Shown: piece by piece, positions 1-5,033 of the stretch | Layout of the letters: every line of letters begins with the position of its first letter | Position numbering within the stretch: the stretch's first letter is position 1 | Assembly: GCA_002424365.1 (NCBI GenBank) | Contig: DIRQ01000061.1 | Coordinates: 1-6,023 of the forward strand | From: Syntrophomonas sp. UBA5432 | Lineage (GTDB): Bacteria > Bacillota > Syntrophomonadia > Syntrophomonadales > Syntrophomonadaceae | DNA length: 6,023 nt | Reading direction: 5' to 3' | Program-made: the position numbers and the translations under genes | The notes under the pieces: model-generated | Databases searched by the model: none | Told to the model about the DNA's origin: nothing | What the model saw: only the letters and a program-made list of their open reading frames with translations

Positions 1-130
1 GGTGTGCGGTATTTGACGCTTACCTCTTGAAGTCCACCCCTCTGGTATTAACACCTGTCAAATGACTCTCTTCTGCTTTTTAAGTCCATTAATAATATAC
101 TTATCTTAAGACCTCCTGTAGCTCCCAGAA
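1..130. other. Left edge, no gene recognised
   Basis: The 317 bases left of the SecB-like gene hold no coding region that I can support. On the minus strand an AGGAGG-like sequence precedes only a 13-codon reading frame starting at ATG near position 90, which looks accidental. The only convincing element in the whole 1-317 stretch is the hairpin annotated separately at 134-154; the rest is A+T-rich spacer. Confidence 0.5.
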
Positions 131-133
131 AAC

Positions 134-154
134 AAAAAAGACCTTTTAAAGGCC
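134..154 (-). terminator. Probable intrinsic terminator of the TAC-like operon
   Basis: Read on the minus strand, GGCCT-TTAAA-AGGTC forms a 5-bp stem (one G-U pair) with a 5-base loop, directly followed by six T and then GTTTT. It lies about 165 bases downstream of the SecB-like stop codon and points the right way to end the three-gene transcript. The stem is short, so termination strength is uncertain. The plus-strand reading lacks a T-run. Confidence 0.55.
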
Positions 155-317
155 ACTTTAAGTTCCAATTTCGTTTAATGCAATTATATTATTTTGCGAT
201 ATAAAGGGGGGAGACTCTGCATACTTTTTTAAATTTGCATGCAGCGTCATTAATCTAATTAGAACATTACTGTGATAACAATAATGGTTACAAAGGCTAA
301 TAGTTTCAATTCATTTC

Positions 318-782
318 TTATTTTGTTGGCAACTCCTCATTAGTTGTCCCGTTTTCCTCATTATTATCAATAAGTAATTTTGCAATATTCATAGTAGGTA
401 GTACTAGCGCAGGTATAGAACTTATAGAAGTTATCATACTAATAATCGCCCTTAAATAAGGAAATAAAATTGCAGATCCATTACGAAGTAGAAGTTGTTT
501 GCGTTTATCACCATCTAAAATAGTATCATATGAAAATAGCCCAACCATCTCAACAGCCAAGAAAAACGGTTTGTTGCTATCTAAATAGTCTTTTGAAATT
601 TCACATGACAAAGTAAGCTGAGCAAAGTTTTCTTCCGTATCTACCGCCAGTTTATGATTAAAAGAAATATCCAAATCAATTTCAGGATTTTCTACTTGAG
701 ATGAATAGCTCGGGTTAAGCCTAAAATCAATTTTTTCCACTATGTATCGCTGAAACTGAATGGTCGCTAATGCCTTGTCCAT
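318..782 (-). CDS. SecB-like chaperone of a toxin-antitoxin-chaperone module
   Basis: Third gene of the operon, 154 aa, close to the ~155 aa of classical SecB. Two SecB signatures are visible: an N-terminal strand region QFQRYIVEKIDF (residues 9-20) and the C-terminal core with ILFPYLRAIISM (105-116) and IPALVLPTMN (123-132), which corresponds to the LFPYAR...PPLNLAPVNF segment of SecB. The tail (about 138-154) is acidic and polar. Known SecB family proteins hold unfolded clients; in TAC systems SecB-like members instead shield one antitoxin from aggregation and proteolysis. The ATG follows the TAA of the 96-aa gene with no gap (TAAATG) and has only a weak GGATGTGG upstream, so translation is probably coupled. 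As Gram-positive bacteria generally lack export SecB, and because of the neighbours, I infer a dedicated antitoxin chaperone (CmdC-like) rather than a secretion role. Confidence 0.82.
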   Translation of the reverse strand: MDKALATIQFQRYIVEKIDFRLNPSYSSQVENPEIDLDISFNHKLAVDTEENFAQLTLSCEISKDYLDSNKPFFLAVEMVGLFSYDTILDGDKRKQLLLRNGSAILFPYLRAIISMITSISSIPALVLPTMNIAKLLIDNNEENGTTNEELPTK

Positions 783-1073
783 TTATGCCACATCCGTAAA
801 CTCAAATTCTCCACTCCCAATCTTAATTTGATATATTGATTTTGGTAAAGCAAGCTTTTGATTAATTTTTTTCGTTACTATAGGATACTCGTAATAATCA
901 TTCCTACTAAATAAGCTAATGTCACAATAGTATATACTTTTGAAGTTGGATTTAACATTTTCTTCTGTTTCATAAATTGTAAAGCCAGCTACACGTAAGT
1001 CATTTACAAATTGTTCCTTAGTTACAGTATTAAAATAGTTTTCAATAGTACTTTTAATAGTTTCTTTAATCAT
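783..1073 (-). CDS. Small protein, candidate antitoxin between ART toxin and SecB-like gene
   Basis: A 96-aa protein that I do not recognise by sequence. It begins with a charged, probably helical stretch (residues 1-30), has a Tyr-rich middle (IYYCDISLF 47-55, DYYEYP 59-64) and ends in a short hydrophobic tail, YQIKIGSGEFEFTDVA. The start is firm: AAAGGAG lies 9 bases before the ATG. The gene overlaps the toxin's 3' end by 8 bases and its TAA abuts the SecB-like ATG, so all three are surely cotranscribed. Position and size fit the antitoxin (CmdA-like) of a TAC module. In characterised TAC antitoxins a C-terminal chaperone-addiction segment binds the SecB-like partner, and the hydrophobic tail here is the natural candidate. 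No DNA-binding helix-turn-helix is evident. Function is inferred from context only. Confidence 0.75.
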   Translation of the reverse strand: MIKETIKSTIENYFNTVTKEQFVNDLRVAGFTIYETEENVKSNFKSIYYCDISLFSRNDYYEYPIVTKKINQKLALPKSIYQIKIGSGEFEFTDVA

Positions 1074-1599
1074 GATATTTTTTCTCCTTTATATTAACTA
1101 TGCAACTGCTGTTTCTTACACAATACTGGGTTTGAATCTTCATCAACCTGGATACTGGTGTATTATATATATTAGCATATTCCTTAAAATCAGCTATAAA
1201 AAATGCAAAATATCCTTTAATAACATGGAATCGAAAAAAATGGTTGTATATAAAGTTTACTACAAAACCATCGATTTTATTCTTTTGATCAATCTGGATT
1301 TTATACGACTCTGCTTCATCTAAAATCCGTTTCGCAATTTTAACGAAGCATTCTCGGTCTTCTTCATTATCAGCGATATTAAAATACATATTATTTTCTA
1401 CATGAATATCAGCTTCAAGTATTGCGGATTCCGCTCCATATTTATTAACCCAAGCAATTGCTTCCGTATCTTGTTCAAAAAAATAAACTCCGTCCCCAAG
1501 CCAGTGGCGAACTCCTTTGGAAGGTCTAAATACTTGACTCGCAAGAATACTTTGGCAATTATTCCTATTGGTACCATGGTAACCAACCAACTTTATCAC
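1066..1599 (-). CDS. ADP-ribosyltransferase (PARP-like) toxin, CmdT-like
   Basis: First gene of the operon, 177 aa. The N-terminus carries VGYHGTNRNN (residues 5-14), in which YHGT matches the NAD-binding His motif of H-Y-E class ART folds; H8 would be the first catalytic position. WLGDGVYFFEQD (33-44) gives the second-strand Tyr (Y39). Near the C-terminus, KIQTQYCVRNSSCIV (154-168) matches the final strand where these toxins often read IQICVRN, with a Gln (Q158) instead of the PARP Glu. The start is GTG: AGGTG sits 7 bases upstream and an in-frame TGA lies three codons before it. No signal peptide or membrane helix is seen. ART toxins transfer ADP-ribose from NAD to protein, DNA or RNA; CmdT of E. 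coli modifies mRNA. The target here cannot be read from sequence. The context (antitoxin candidate plus SecB-like gene) supports a TAC toxin. Confidence 0.78.
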   Translation of the reverse strand: MIKLVGYHGTNRNNCQSILASQVFRPSKGVRHWLGDGVYFFEQDTEAIAWVNKYGAESAILEADIHVENNMYFNIADNEEDRECFVKIAKRILDEAESYKIQIDQKNKIDGFVVNFIYNHFFRFHVIKGYFAFFIADFKEYANIYNTPVSRLMKIQTQYCVRNSSCIVNIKEKKYHD

Positions 1600-1606
1600 T
1601 ATTACT

Positions 1607-1631
1607 CACCTGCAAAAGGCGTATTCTTATA
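1607..1631 (-). promoter_or_regulatory. Shine-Dalgarno and possible -10 of the TAC-like operon
   Basis: On the minus strand AGGTG (1611-1607) stands 7 bases before the GTG of the toxin gene and decides that start. Further upstream TATAAG (1631-1626) could be a -10 box, placing transcription start about 20 bases before the GTG. It is preceded by TGATA-AC-TGATA, a direct repeat that might be an operator. A TTGACC at 1660-1655 is 23 bases from the -10, too far for a standard sigma-A promoter, so the promoter call is weak; the RBS is solid. Confidence 0.4.
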
Positions 1632-1866
1632 CTATCAGTTATCACATAAACATTGGTCAAAAGCAATGGCTTTATATCGGGATTTCATCCCTTACTTTCC
1701 CAGCTAATGCCATAGCAGGCCCCAGCGTGATCTAATGTTTATCCATAACAACAAACTGTCTACTACAGACATATATTCTACATTTTCCCTCTATATCCTT
1801 TTATTAAGAACAAGCATTTATTTTTCGCAATACCATCCGGGATTCTGCCACAAGGAGTTATGCTAA
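1632..1866. other. Spacer without recognisable gene
   Basis: A+T-rich stretch between the operon's 5' end and the plus-strand gene remnant. Short open stretches exist in several frames but none combines a good start, an RBS and a recognisable protein. It should contain the upstream control region of the toxin operon (minus strand); apart from the possible -10 just to its left I see no clear operator. Confidence 0.4.
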
Positions 1867-2121
1867 TATTTTGCAATTTTAAAGCGAATTCCGTGGGTCT
1901 GTCACGTTAACAACCCTGCAACAAACACTATATTTGCGGACGATATTGTTTTGGATAAATCGGAACATAAATCAAAGTCTAAATATGTCCCTGGAAATCA
2001 ACTTGATGAATTACTAAGTAAATATAATATTTCAAACTACGAAAAAGATATAGATGATATTATCAACTTGTTTAACCAGTTTCATCCTACTGAAATGGAA
2101 TTATTAGCAACGATTCATTAA
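1867..2121 (+). pseudogene. C-terminal remnant of an unidentified plus-strand gene
   Basis: An open frame of 84 codons runs on the plus strand from an upstream TAA (1864-1866) to a TAA at 2119-2121. It has no usable early ATG and no RBS; the only ATG lies ten codons from the end. The second half looks like real protein: QLDELLSKYNISNYEKDIDD, then INLFNQFHPTEMELLATIH. The ELLATIH ending resembles the ELLATVHW motif in the C-terminal domain of DarG-type (macrodomain antitoxin) proteins and related helical domains, but I hold this only as a possibility. The first half, beginning YFAILKRIPWVC, looks like unrelated or scrambled sequence. The likeliest reading is the surviving 3' end of a truncated gene joined to other DNA. 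It is the only plus-strand coding trace in the window. Confidence 0.4.
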
Positions 2122-2148
2122 AGGGGAGCATATCATAATCCCCGGAGA

Positions 2149-2222
2149 CTAAGTATTCTGTAAGTCTAAACCAGCTTTTTTCGCCTTTTCAAGCAAATAG
2201 TTGATAAACCCGGAACATGCTA
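2149..2222 (-). pseudogene. Out-of-frame protein piece next to the Rpn-like fragment
   Basis: On the minus strand, in a different frame from the fragment at 2223-2405, a protein-like segment reads SGFINYLLEKAKKAGLDLQ and ends at TAG (2151-2149). It is amphipathic and Lys-rich like many natural C-termini. An in-frame ATG is present at about 2234, but with no Shine-Dalgarno; the frame itself is open upstream to about 2290, overlapping the Rpn-like fragment. It may be the C-terminal end of the same decayed gene after a frameshift and internal loss, or a piece of another gene. I do not recognise the family. Confidence 0.25.
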
Positions 2223-2405
2223 CTAGCATATATAAAAATGGTTCTCCCGGGCCTCCACTACCGGCAGTACCGTGGGCATGATGTCAACTATCCTGACCGT
2301 TTTTAATCCGAGTATTTCCAGAGTTTTATCTTTAAACATTTCTGCGGTAGCTTTCATGATGATATCGGTATTATGGCCGCTTATATTGGTTTCCAGGTTC
2401 ACCAC
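2223..2405 (-). pseudogene. Truncated Rpn / PD-(D/E)XK transposase-like N-terminus
   Basis: A 60-residue frame starts with tandem GTG codons (AGGAAGG a few bases upstream) and stops early. It reads TDIIMKATAEMFKDKTLEIL (residues 14-33), GLKTVRIVDIMPTVLPVVEA (33-52) and then REN. This pattern, a D-x-hydrophobic-hydrophobic-K start, a helix with FKDKTLE-L and a following TxLPVVEAREN, resembles the N-terminus of Rpn / putative-transposase PD-(D/E)XK nuclease proteins, in which it leads into the catalytic FLLEDxxxLHxEFQ region. Those family proteins run to roughly 250-300 aa, and the catalytic segment is missing here: after REN the sequence gives HFYIC and TAG. I therefore call it a decayed remnant of a recombination-promoting nuclease or transposase-like gene. 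The assignment is by eye and moderate. Confidence 0.4.
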
Positions 2406-2409
2406 CTGC

Positions 2410-2427
2410 CTTCCTGTAAATATTATA
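2410..2427 (-). promoter_or_regulatory. Consensus -10 and RBS upstream of the Rpn-like remnant
   Basis: The minus strand reads TATAAT (2427-2422), a perfect -10 hexamer, followed by ATTTACAGGAAGGCAG before the tandem GTG starts at 2405 and 2402. The AGGAAGG suits the second GTG better. No good -35 is visible 16-18 bases upstream. The leader would be only about 10 bases. It suggests that the remnant was once an independently transcribed gene. Confidence 0.35.
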
Positions 2428-2436
2428 CTATAAAGG

Positions 2437-2523
2437 TCAGGGGAGGCGACTGTTATCCTGAATCTCGGGTATAAGCCATTTTGCTTTCTTCTCCAGCCAC
2501 TCTGGTAAAACTGGGTTTAACAA
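2437..2523 (-). CDS. Uncertain 28-aa ORF downstream of dgt
   Basis: On the minus strand GGGGGAG lies a few bases before a TTG that opens 28 codons, with segments NPVLPEWLEKKAKW and IPEIQDNSRLP, ending in TGA at 2439-2437. It begins 29 bases after the dgt stop. The amphipathic, Trp-containing composition looks protein-like, yet the frame is too short to judge and may be a chance frame or part of the debris in this region. I recognise no family. Confidence 0.2.
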   Translation of the reverse strand: MLNPVLPEWLEKKAKWLIPEIQDNSRLP

Positions 2524-2552
2524 TATCTCCCCCTTTATTCTTCTCTTCAGTC

Positions 2553-3890
2553 CTAATAATTTGGAAGACTAATACCGCGTAAATTTCTATAAGTATCAAC
2601 TGCAAATGTATCTGTCATTCCCGCCACATAGGAGGTAATAAGCACAATTTTTTCATAAAGGTTAGTATCAGGATCTCCTTTATATTCTTCAGGAATTAAT
2701 TGAAGCACTTTTTTGCTACTCGCTTTTTCGCTATAGACTACAGCAGATAGGAAAGTATCTAATAAACCGGGAAGAACTCGAAATCCAGCAGCTTCAACCT
2801 GCAGAACTGATTCATATGCATAAATTTTTGATATAGATACGTTGTTTATTTTCTCCATAATACTTGCTGATTCAATCAAATCACACAAAGGTTTTTCCAT
2901 CTTTCCATCAAGTATACCCTCTTCATACTCCATAAAAGCCTTCGCTACTTGCTGGATTAGGCTATTTATTGCCTTTGCCCGTAAATATCCAATTCTATTT
3001 TTTCGCTCAATAATATTGCCCAAGTCATTAATCTCGGTATCTCCAGATTCAGCATTACAAATATCAATCATTAGTTCTGATACAGTATCATAATCCAGTA
3101 ATTTGTATTTGTATCCATCTTCCAAATCCATTATTCCATAGCATATATCATCAGCTGCTTCGGTTAAAAAAGCTAATGGATGCCTATACCACCTATCCTT
3201 ATACTTTTTGAGAGGTATTCCAAGTTCTTCAGCAATCTCAACATAAGTATCAATATCAAATTTTAATATGCCAGGCTTTTTCTCACTCACCAGGTCCTTT
3301 TCATTTTCTACTAATATTAGTGTTGGCCTGGGATACTTCACAAAAGAAGCTAAAACAGGGTATGTTAGACCTAAACCTCCTGGTGCTTTAGTAATTTTCG
3401 GACTACTATATGTCAAAACGTGGAACCCCATTGAATTGCCTTCAAAATTTGTAAAATCAGCCTTCTCATCAGGTGATAGTGCAGAGATTAATTTCTCTCC
3501 ACATTCGCTCGAAAAAAACTCAGAAATTGCTTTCTCTCCCGAATGACCTAACGGTGGATTCCCAATATCATGTGCAAGACAGGCTGCACTCACAATATCC
3601 CCAAGATGGGAACCTTTAAATTCTTTATATTTCTCCTTTAAGCCATTTTCAACGAATATACCTAGCGACCTACCTACAGAAGCGCATTCAAGGCTATGTG
3701 TCAGTCTGGTATGAGTTACATCTGACTCCGGAAAAGGAAATACTTGTGTTTTTCCATGTAGTCTTCTAAAAGCAGTCGAAAAAATAATCCTGTCATAATC
3801 TCTTTGGAACTCATTTCTATTCGGATCAGGTGGCTCCAATTCTTTTGGGCATCCTAATCGATAAGGTGTTAAAAGTTTATCCCATTCCAT
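2553..3890 (-). CDS. dgt: Deoxyguanosinetriphosphate triphosphohydrolase (dGTPase, HD domain)
   Basis: A 445-aa cytosolic enzyme expected to split dGTP (often other dNTPs too) into deoxynucleoside and tripolyphosphate, lowering the dNTP pool. The N-terminal family motif RDYDRIIFSTAFRRLHGKTQ (residues 30-49) is present. The HD metal site can be followed: H65 in TRLTHS, H107-D108 in LAHDIGNPPLGHSGEKA, and D248 in LTEAADDICYG. H116 and E119 correspond to the catalytic H126 and E129 of E. coli Dgt. The C-terminal ITSYVAGMTDTFAVDTYRNL (418-437) is the usual family end. Length and motifs indicate an intact gene. The start is set by GGGAG 8 bases before the ATG. It stands alone: a terminator-like hairpin lies about 50 bases upstream and debris lies downstream. 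Roles known for the family are dNTP balance and, for some bacterial members, phage restriction; the neighbouring TAC-like operon makes the second role plausible but unproven. Confidence 0.93.
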   Translation of the reverse strand: MEWDKLLTPYRLGCPKELEPPDPNRNEFQRDYDRIIFSTAFRRLHGKTQVFPFPESDVTHTRLTHSLECASVGRSLGIFVENGLKEKYKEFKGSHLGDIVSAACLAHDIGNPPLGHSGEKAISEFFSSECGEKLISALSPDEKADFTNFEGNSMGFHVLTYSSPKITKAPGGLGLTYPVLASFVKYPRPTLILVENEKDLVSEKKPGILKFDIDTYVEIAEELGIPLKKYKDRWYRHPLAFLTEAADDICYGIMDLEDGYKYKLLDYDTVSELMIDICNAESGDTEINDLGNIIERKNRIGYLRAKAINSLIQQVAKAFMEYEEGILDGKMEKPLCDLIESASIMEKINNVSISKIYAYESVLQVEAAGFRVLPGLLDTFLSAVVYSEKASSKKVLQLIPEEYKGDPDTNLYEKIVLITSYVAGMTDTFAVDTYRNLRGISLPNY

Positions 3891-3940
3891 TTTATCAGCT
3901 CCCGTTTGACAACTTTTGTTAATGTTTATGCCTTTAATAT

Positions 3941-3962
3941 AAAAAACTGCCCCCTGGCAGTT
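3941..3962 (-). terminator. Intrinsic terminator (or leader attenuator) before dgt
   Basis: The minus strand folds AACTGCC-AGGG-GGCAGTT, a perfect 7-bp stem with a 4-base loop, followed by TTTT and an A+T-rich stretch. It ends about 50 bases before the dgt ATG and about 295 bases beyond the stop of the YdcF-like gene, so it most simply terminates transcription coming from that gene. The dgt promoter would then have to fit in the short 3891-3940 interval, where I see no clear -35/-10 pair. It might instead attenuate a transcript that starts further upstream. Confidence 0.7.
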
Positions 3963-4105
3963 CTTTTAGTGTAATTAATGCTGAATATTACTTGCGGCTA
4001 AAATATAGTTATTACATTATTGCCATATATTCTCTCCGCTTCCCCAATATCCTTTTAAATAGAGAAGGTATTTAATACTCAGGTTCCAAATTTCATCATT
4101 ACAGA

Positions 4106-4142
4106 GGGAATTTGGTTAATTCCCCCTGCCCCCTACGGGGCA
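4106..4142. repeat. Two adjacent perfect hairpins in the dgt upstream spacer
   Basis: GGGAATT-TGGTT-AATTCCC (4106-4124) and TGCCCC-CTAC-GGGGCA (4127-4142) stand side by side, 2 bases apart. The second is followed on the plus strand by AATATTTT, weakly terminator-like for that strand; neither has a T-run on the minus strand. They could be RNA structures in the 3' untranslated part of the YdcF-like transcript, or a small mobile hairpin repeat. The rest of 3963-4256 holds no supported gene. Confidence 0.5.
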
Positions 4143-4156
4143 AATATTTTCGGTCA

Positions 4157-4252
4157 CTATTCGTCAACTTTTGGACAATAACACCGTCTATCGCCAGGCA
4201 TTATGGGGTGGCAGTAACAGCCTACCTCAAACGAATATCCCAGCTCATCCAC
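4157..4252 (-). CDS. Uncertain 31-aa Cys/His-rich micro-ORF after the YdcF-like gene
   Basis: Four bases after the stop of the YdcF-like gene a GTG opens 31 codons ending at TAG (4159-4157). GGTGGAG lies about 8 bases before the GTG, inside the last codons of the upstream gene. The peptide contains CYCHPIMPGDRRCYC, i.e. CxCH and CxC pairs 11 residues apart, a spacing that could bind metal. I recognise no family and a frame this short can arise by chance. Confidence 0.2.
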   Translation of the reverse strand: MDELGYSFEVGCYCHPIMPGDRRCYCPKVDE

Positions 4253-4256
4253 GTGT

Positions 4257-4916
4257 TCATCTCCACCTGTCAAACAAATAAAAGTTCACCAGCTTCGCAT
4301 ATTCCATTACCACCCGCTTGGCATCCTCCCGGGAATTCCACCAGGCAGCAGCATTAAAATCATCATAGGGAGTAGGGCAGGAAAGCACCTTCACATCCCG
4401 CTCCAAACCTCTTAATGCCCAGCGAAAGATTTTAGCCGAACGCCTCGAGTGATACTTCGAGCTTACCAACAATACCTTATCTACCTTCAGCTGCTGCTCC
4501 TTAAGATATTGGGTCACTATAAGAGCTTCATCCTGAGTGCTACGGGCATCCCCCGGTAAAATGACAAATGCTTCCTCCGCCACCTCCAGCTGAACTCCGA
4601 CCATAGCCGCCAGTTCCGCATCCCGGGGTAAACTTACTCCACGAGACTCCAGCAGTTCATAACCCGGCTGCCAGTTCTCCACCATCATAATACATGGCGC
4701 ATAGCCCTGCTCATAAAGGTCCACCGCCCCCAATATCCGATCCGGGCCGCTTCCCATGAGTACAATAATCAAATCAGCTTTTTCCGGAGAATCACCCGCT
4801 ACTATTCCCCCTCCCGCATAACGAAAAAGCACTGCCAGCAAAACCAGCAATACTATGCCTATAAATAAAACCCTTTTCCTCTTAACCTCTATTTTAAAAA
4901 CCCTCCCACCTACCAA
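4257..4916 (-). CDS. YdcF/SanA-like DUF218 protein, membrane anchored
   Basis: A 219-aa protein with a basic start (KIEVKRKR) and one membrane helix (about residues 17-32), so most of it should face outwards. The DUF218 fold follows: ADLIIVLMGSGPDRILGAVD (47-66), which carries the core strand and the family's R-x-x-x-A helix; LPGDARSTQDEA (120-131), the GxxRST-xxEA signature; and VSSKYHSRRSAKIF (151-164), matching the S-xYH-xxRA motif. The family (YdcF, SanA, ElyC) is tied to envelope integrity and is suspected to bind nucleotides, but the reaction is unknown. The frame begins with TTG and lacks a clear Shine-Dalgarno; an in-frame TAA lies seven codons upstream. A GGGAGG inside the first codons would suit a start further in, but only an ATA follows it. 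It is probably cotranscribed with the DinD gene upstream. Base composition is richer in G+C than the TAC-like operon. Confidence 0.8.
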   Translation of the reverse strand: MVGGRVFKIEVKRKRVLFIGIVLLVLLAVLFRYAGGGIVAGDSPEKADLIIVLMGSGPDRILGAVDLYEQGYAPCIMMVENWQPGYELLESRGVSLPRDAELAAMVGVQLEVAEEAFVILPGDARSTQDEALIVTQYLKEQQLKVDKVLLVSSKYHSRRSAKIFRWALRGLERDVKVLSCPTPYDDFNAAAWWNSREDAKRVVMEYAKLVNFYLFDRWR

Positions 4917-4919
4917 TAT

Positions 4920-4934
4920 GTCCGGGGACCGGAC
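4920..4934. repeat. Short perfect hairpin between dinD and the YdcF-like gene
   Basis: GTCCGG-GGA-CCGGAC is a 6-bp perfect stem with a 3-base loop. It sits just beyond the extended DinD stop (4949-4947) and directly before the TTG start of the YdcF-like gene, where it would occupy the space a Shine-Dalgarno normally takes. No T-run follows, so it is not a typical terminator. It might limit translation of the YdcF-like gene or process or stabilise the message. Confidence 0.45.
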
Positions 4935-4946
4935 TTATTCCCAAAC

Positions 4947-5033
4947 CTATTGCTCAATATCACCGTTGAGTTTTTTTGGTAGTTTAGTTCCCTTTATCAT
5001 CTTTTTCTCATCTGCCTTTACCCGTCGTTCTAG
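4947..5033 (-). pseudogene. dinD: Out-of-frame C-terminal tail of DinD (-1 frame)
   Basis: Immediately after the heptamer A AAA AAC (5039-5033), the -1 frame stays open for 28 codons to TAG at 4949-4947. It begins LERRVKADEKKM and ends with a Lys-rich segment, TKLPKKLNGDIEQ. Read as ...EEDLKKLERRVKADEKK..., it continues the protein smoothly and resembles the charged C-terminus of DinD proteins (E. coli ends ...IKQLENSVKITEKK). In the zero frame the protein stops at once with DLKN. The tail is either cut off by loss of one A from a 7-A run, reached by -1 ribosomal frameshifting, or an artefact of a sequencing indel. Confidence 0.65.

Noticed and set aside
11..63. ATTTGAC / GTCAAAT inverted repeat near the left edge
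   Set aside because: Seven-base arms separated by about 40 bases are expected by chance; no other mobile-element feature accompanies them.
1072..1323. Plus-strand open frame of 83 codons opposite the toxin gene
   Set aside because: It lies antisense to a well-supported gene with RBS and family motifs, and its translation is low in complexity with no recognisable domain.
1398..1586. Minus-strand 62-codon frame within the toxin gene
   Set aside because: It overlaps the toxin in another frame; the toxin frame has ART motifs and a Shine-Dalgarno, this one has neither.
1402..1707. Plus-strand 101-codon frame across the toxin start and upstream spacer
   Set aside because: It is antisense to the toxin's 5' end, has no RBS and no family resemblance.
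2122..2145. GGGGA...TCCCC inverted repeat after the plus-strand remnant
   Set aside because: The stem is 5 bp with an 11-base loop and has no T-run; too weak for a terminator call.
2842..3546. Plus-strand frames of 83 and 92 codons opposite dgt
   Set aside because: They are shadows of the intact dgt gene.
4112..4357. Plus-strand 81-codon frame across the twin hairpins and the end of the YdcF-like gene
   Set aside because: Its start lies within a hairpin, no RBS is present, and it overlaps a real gene antisense.
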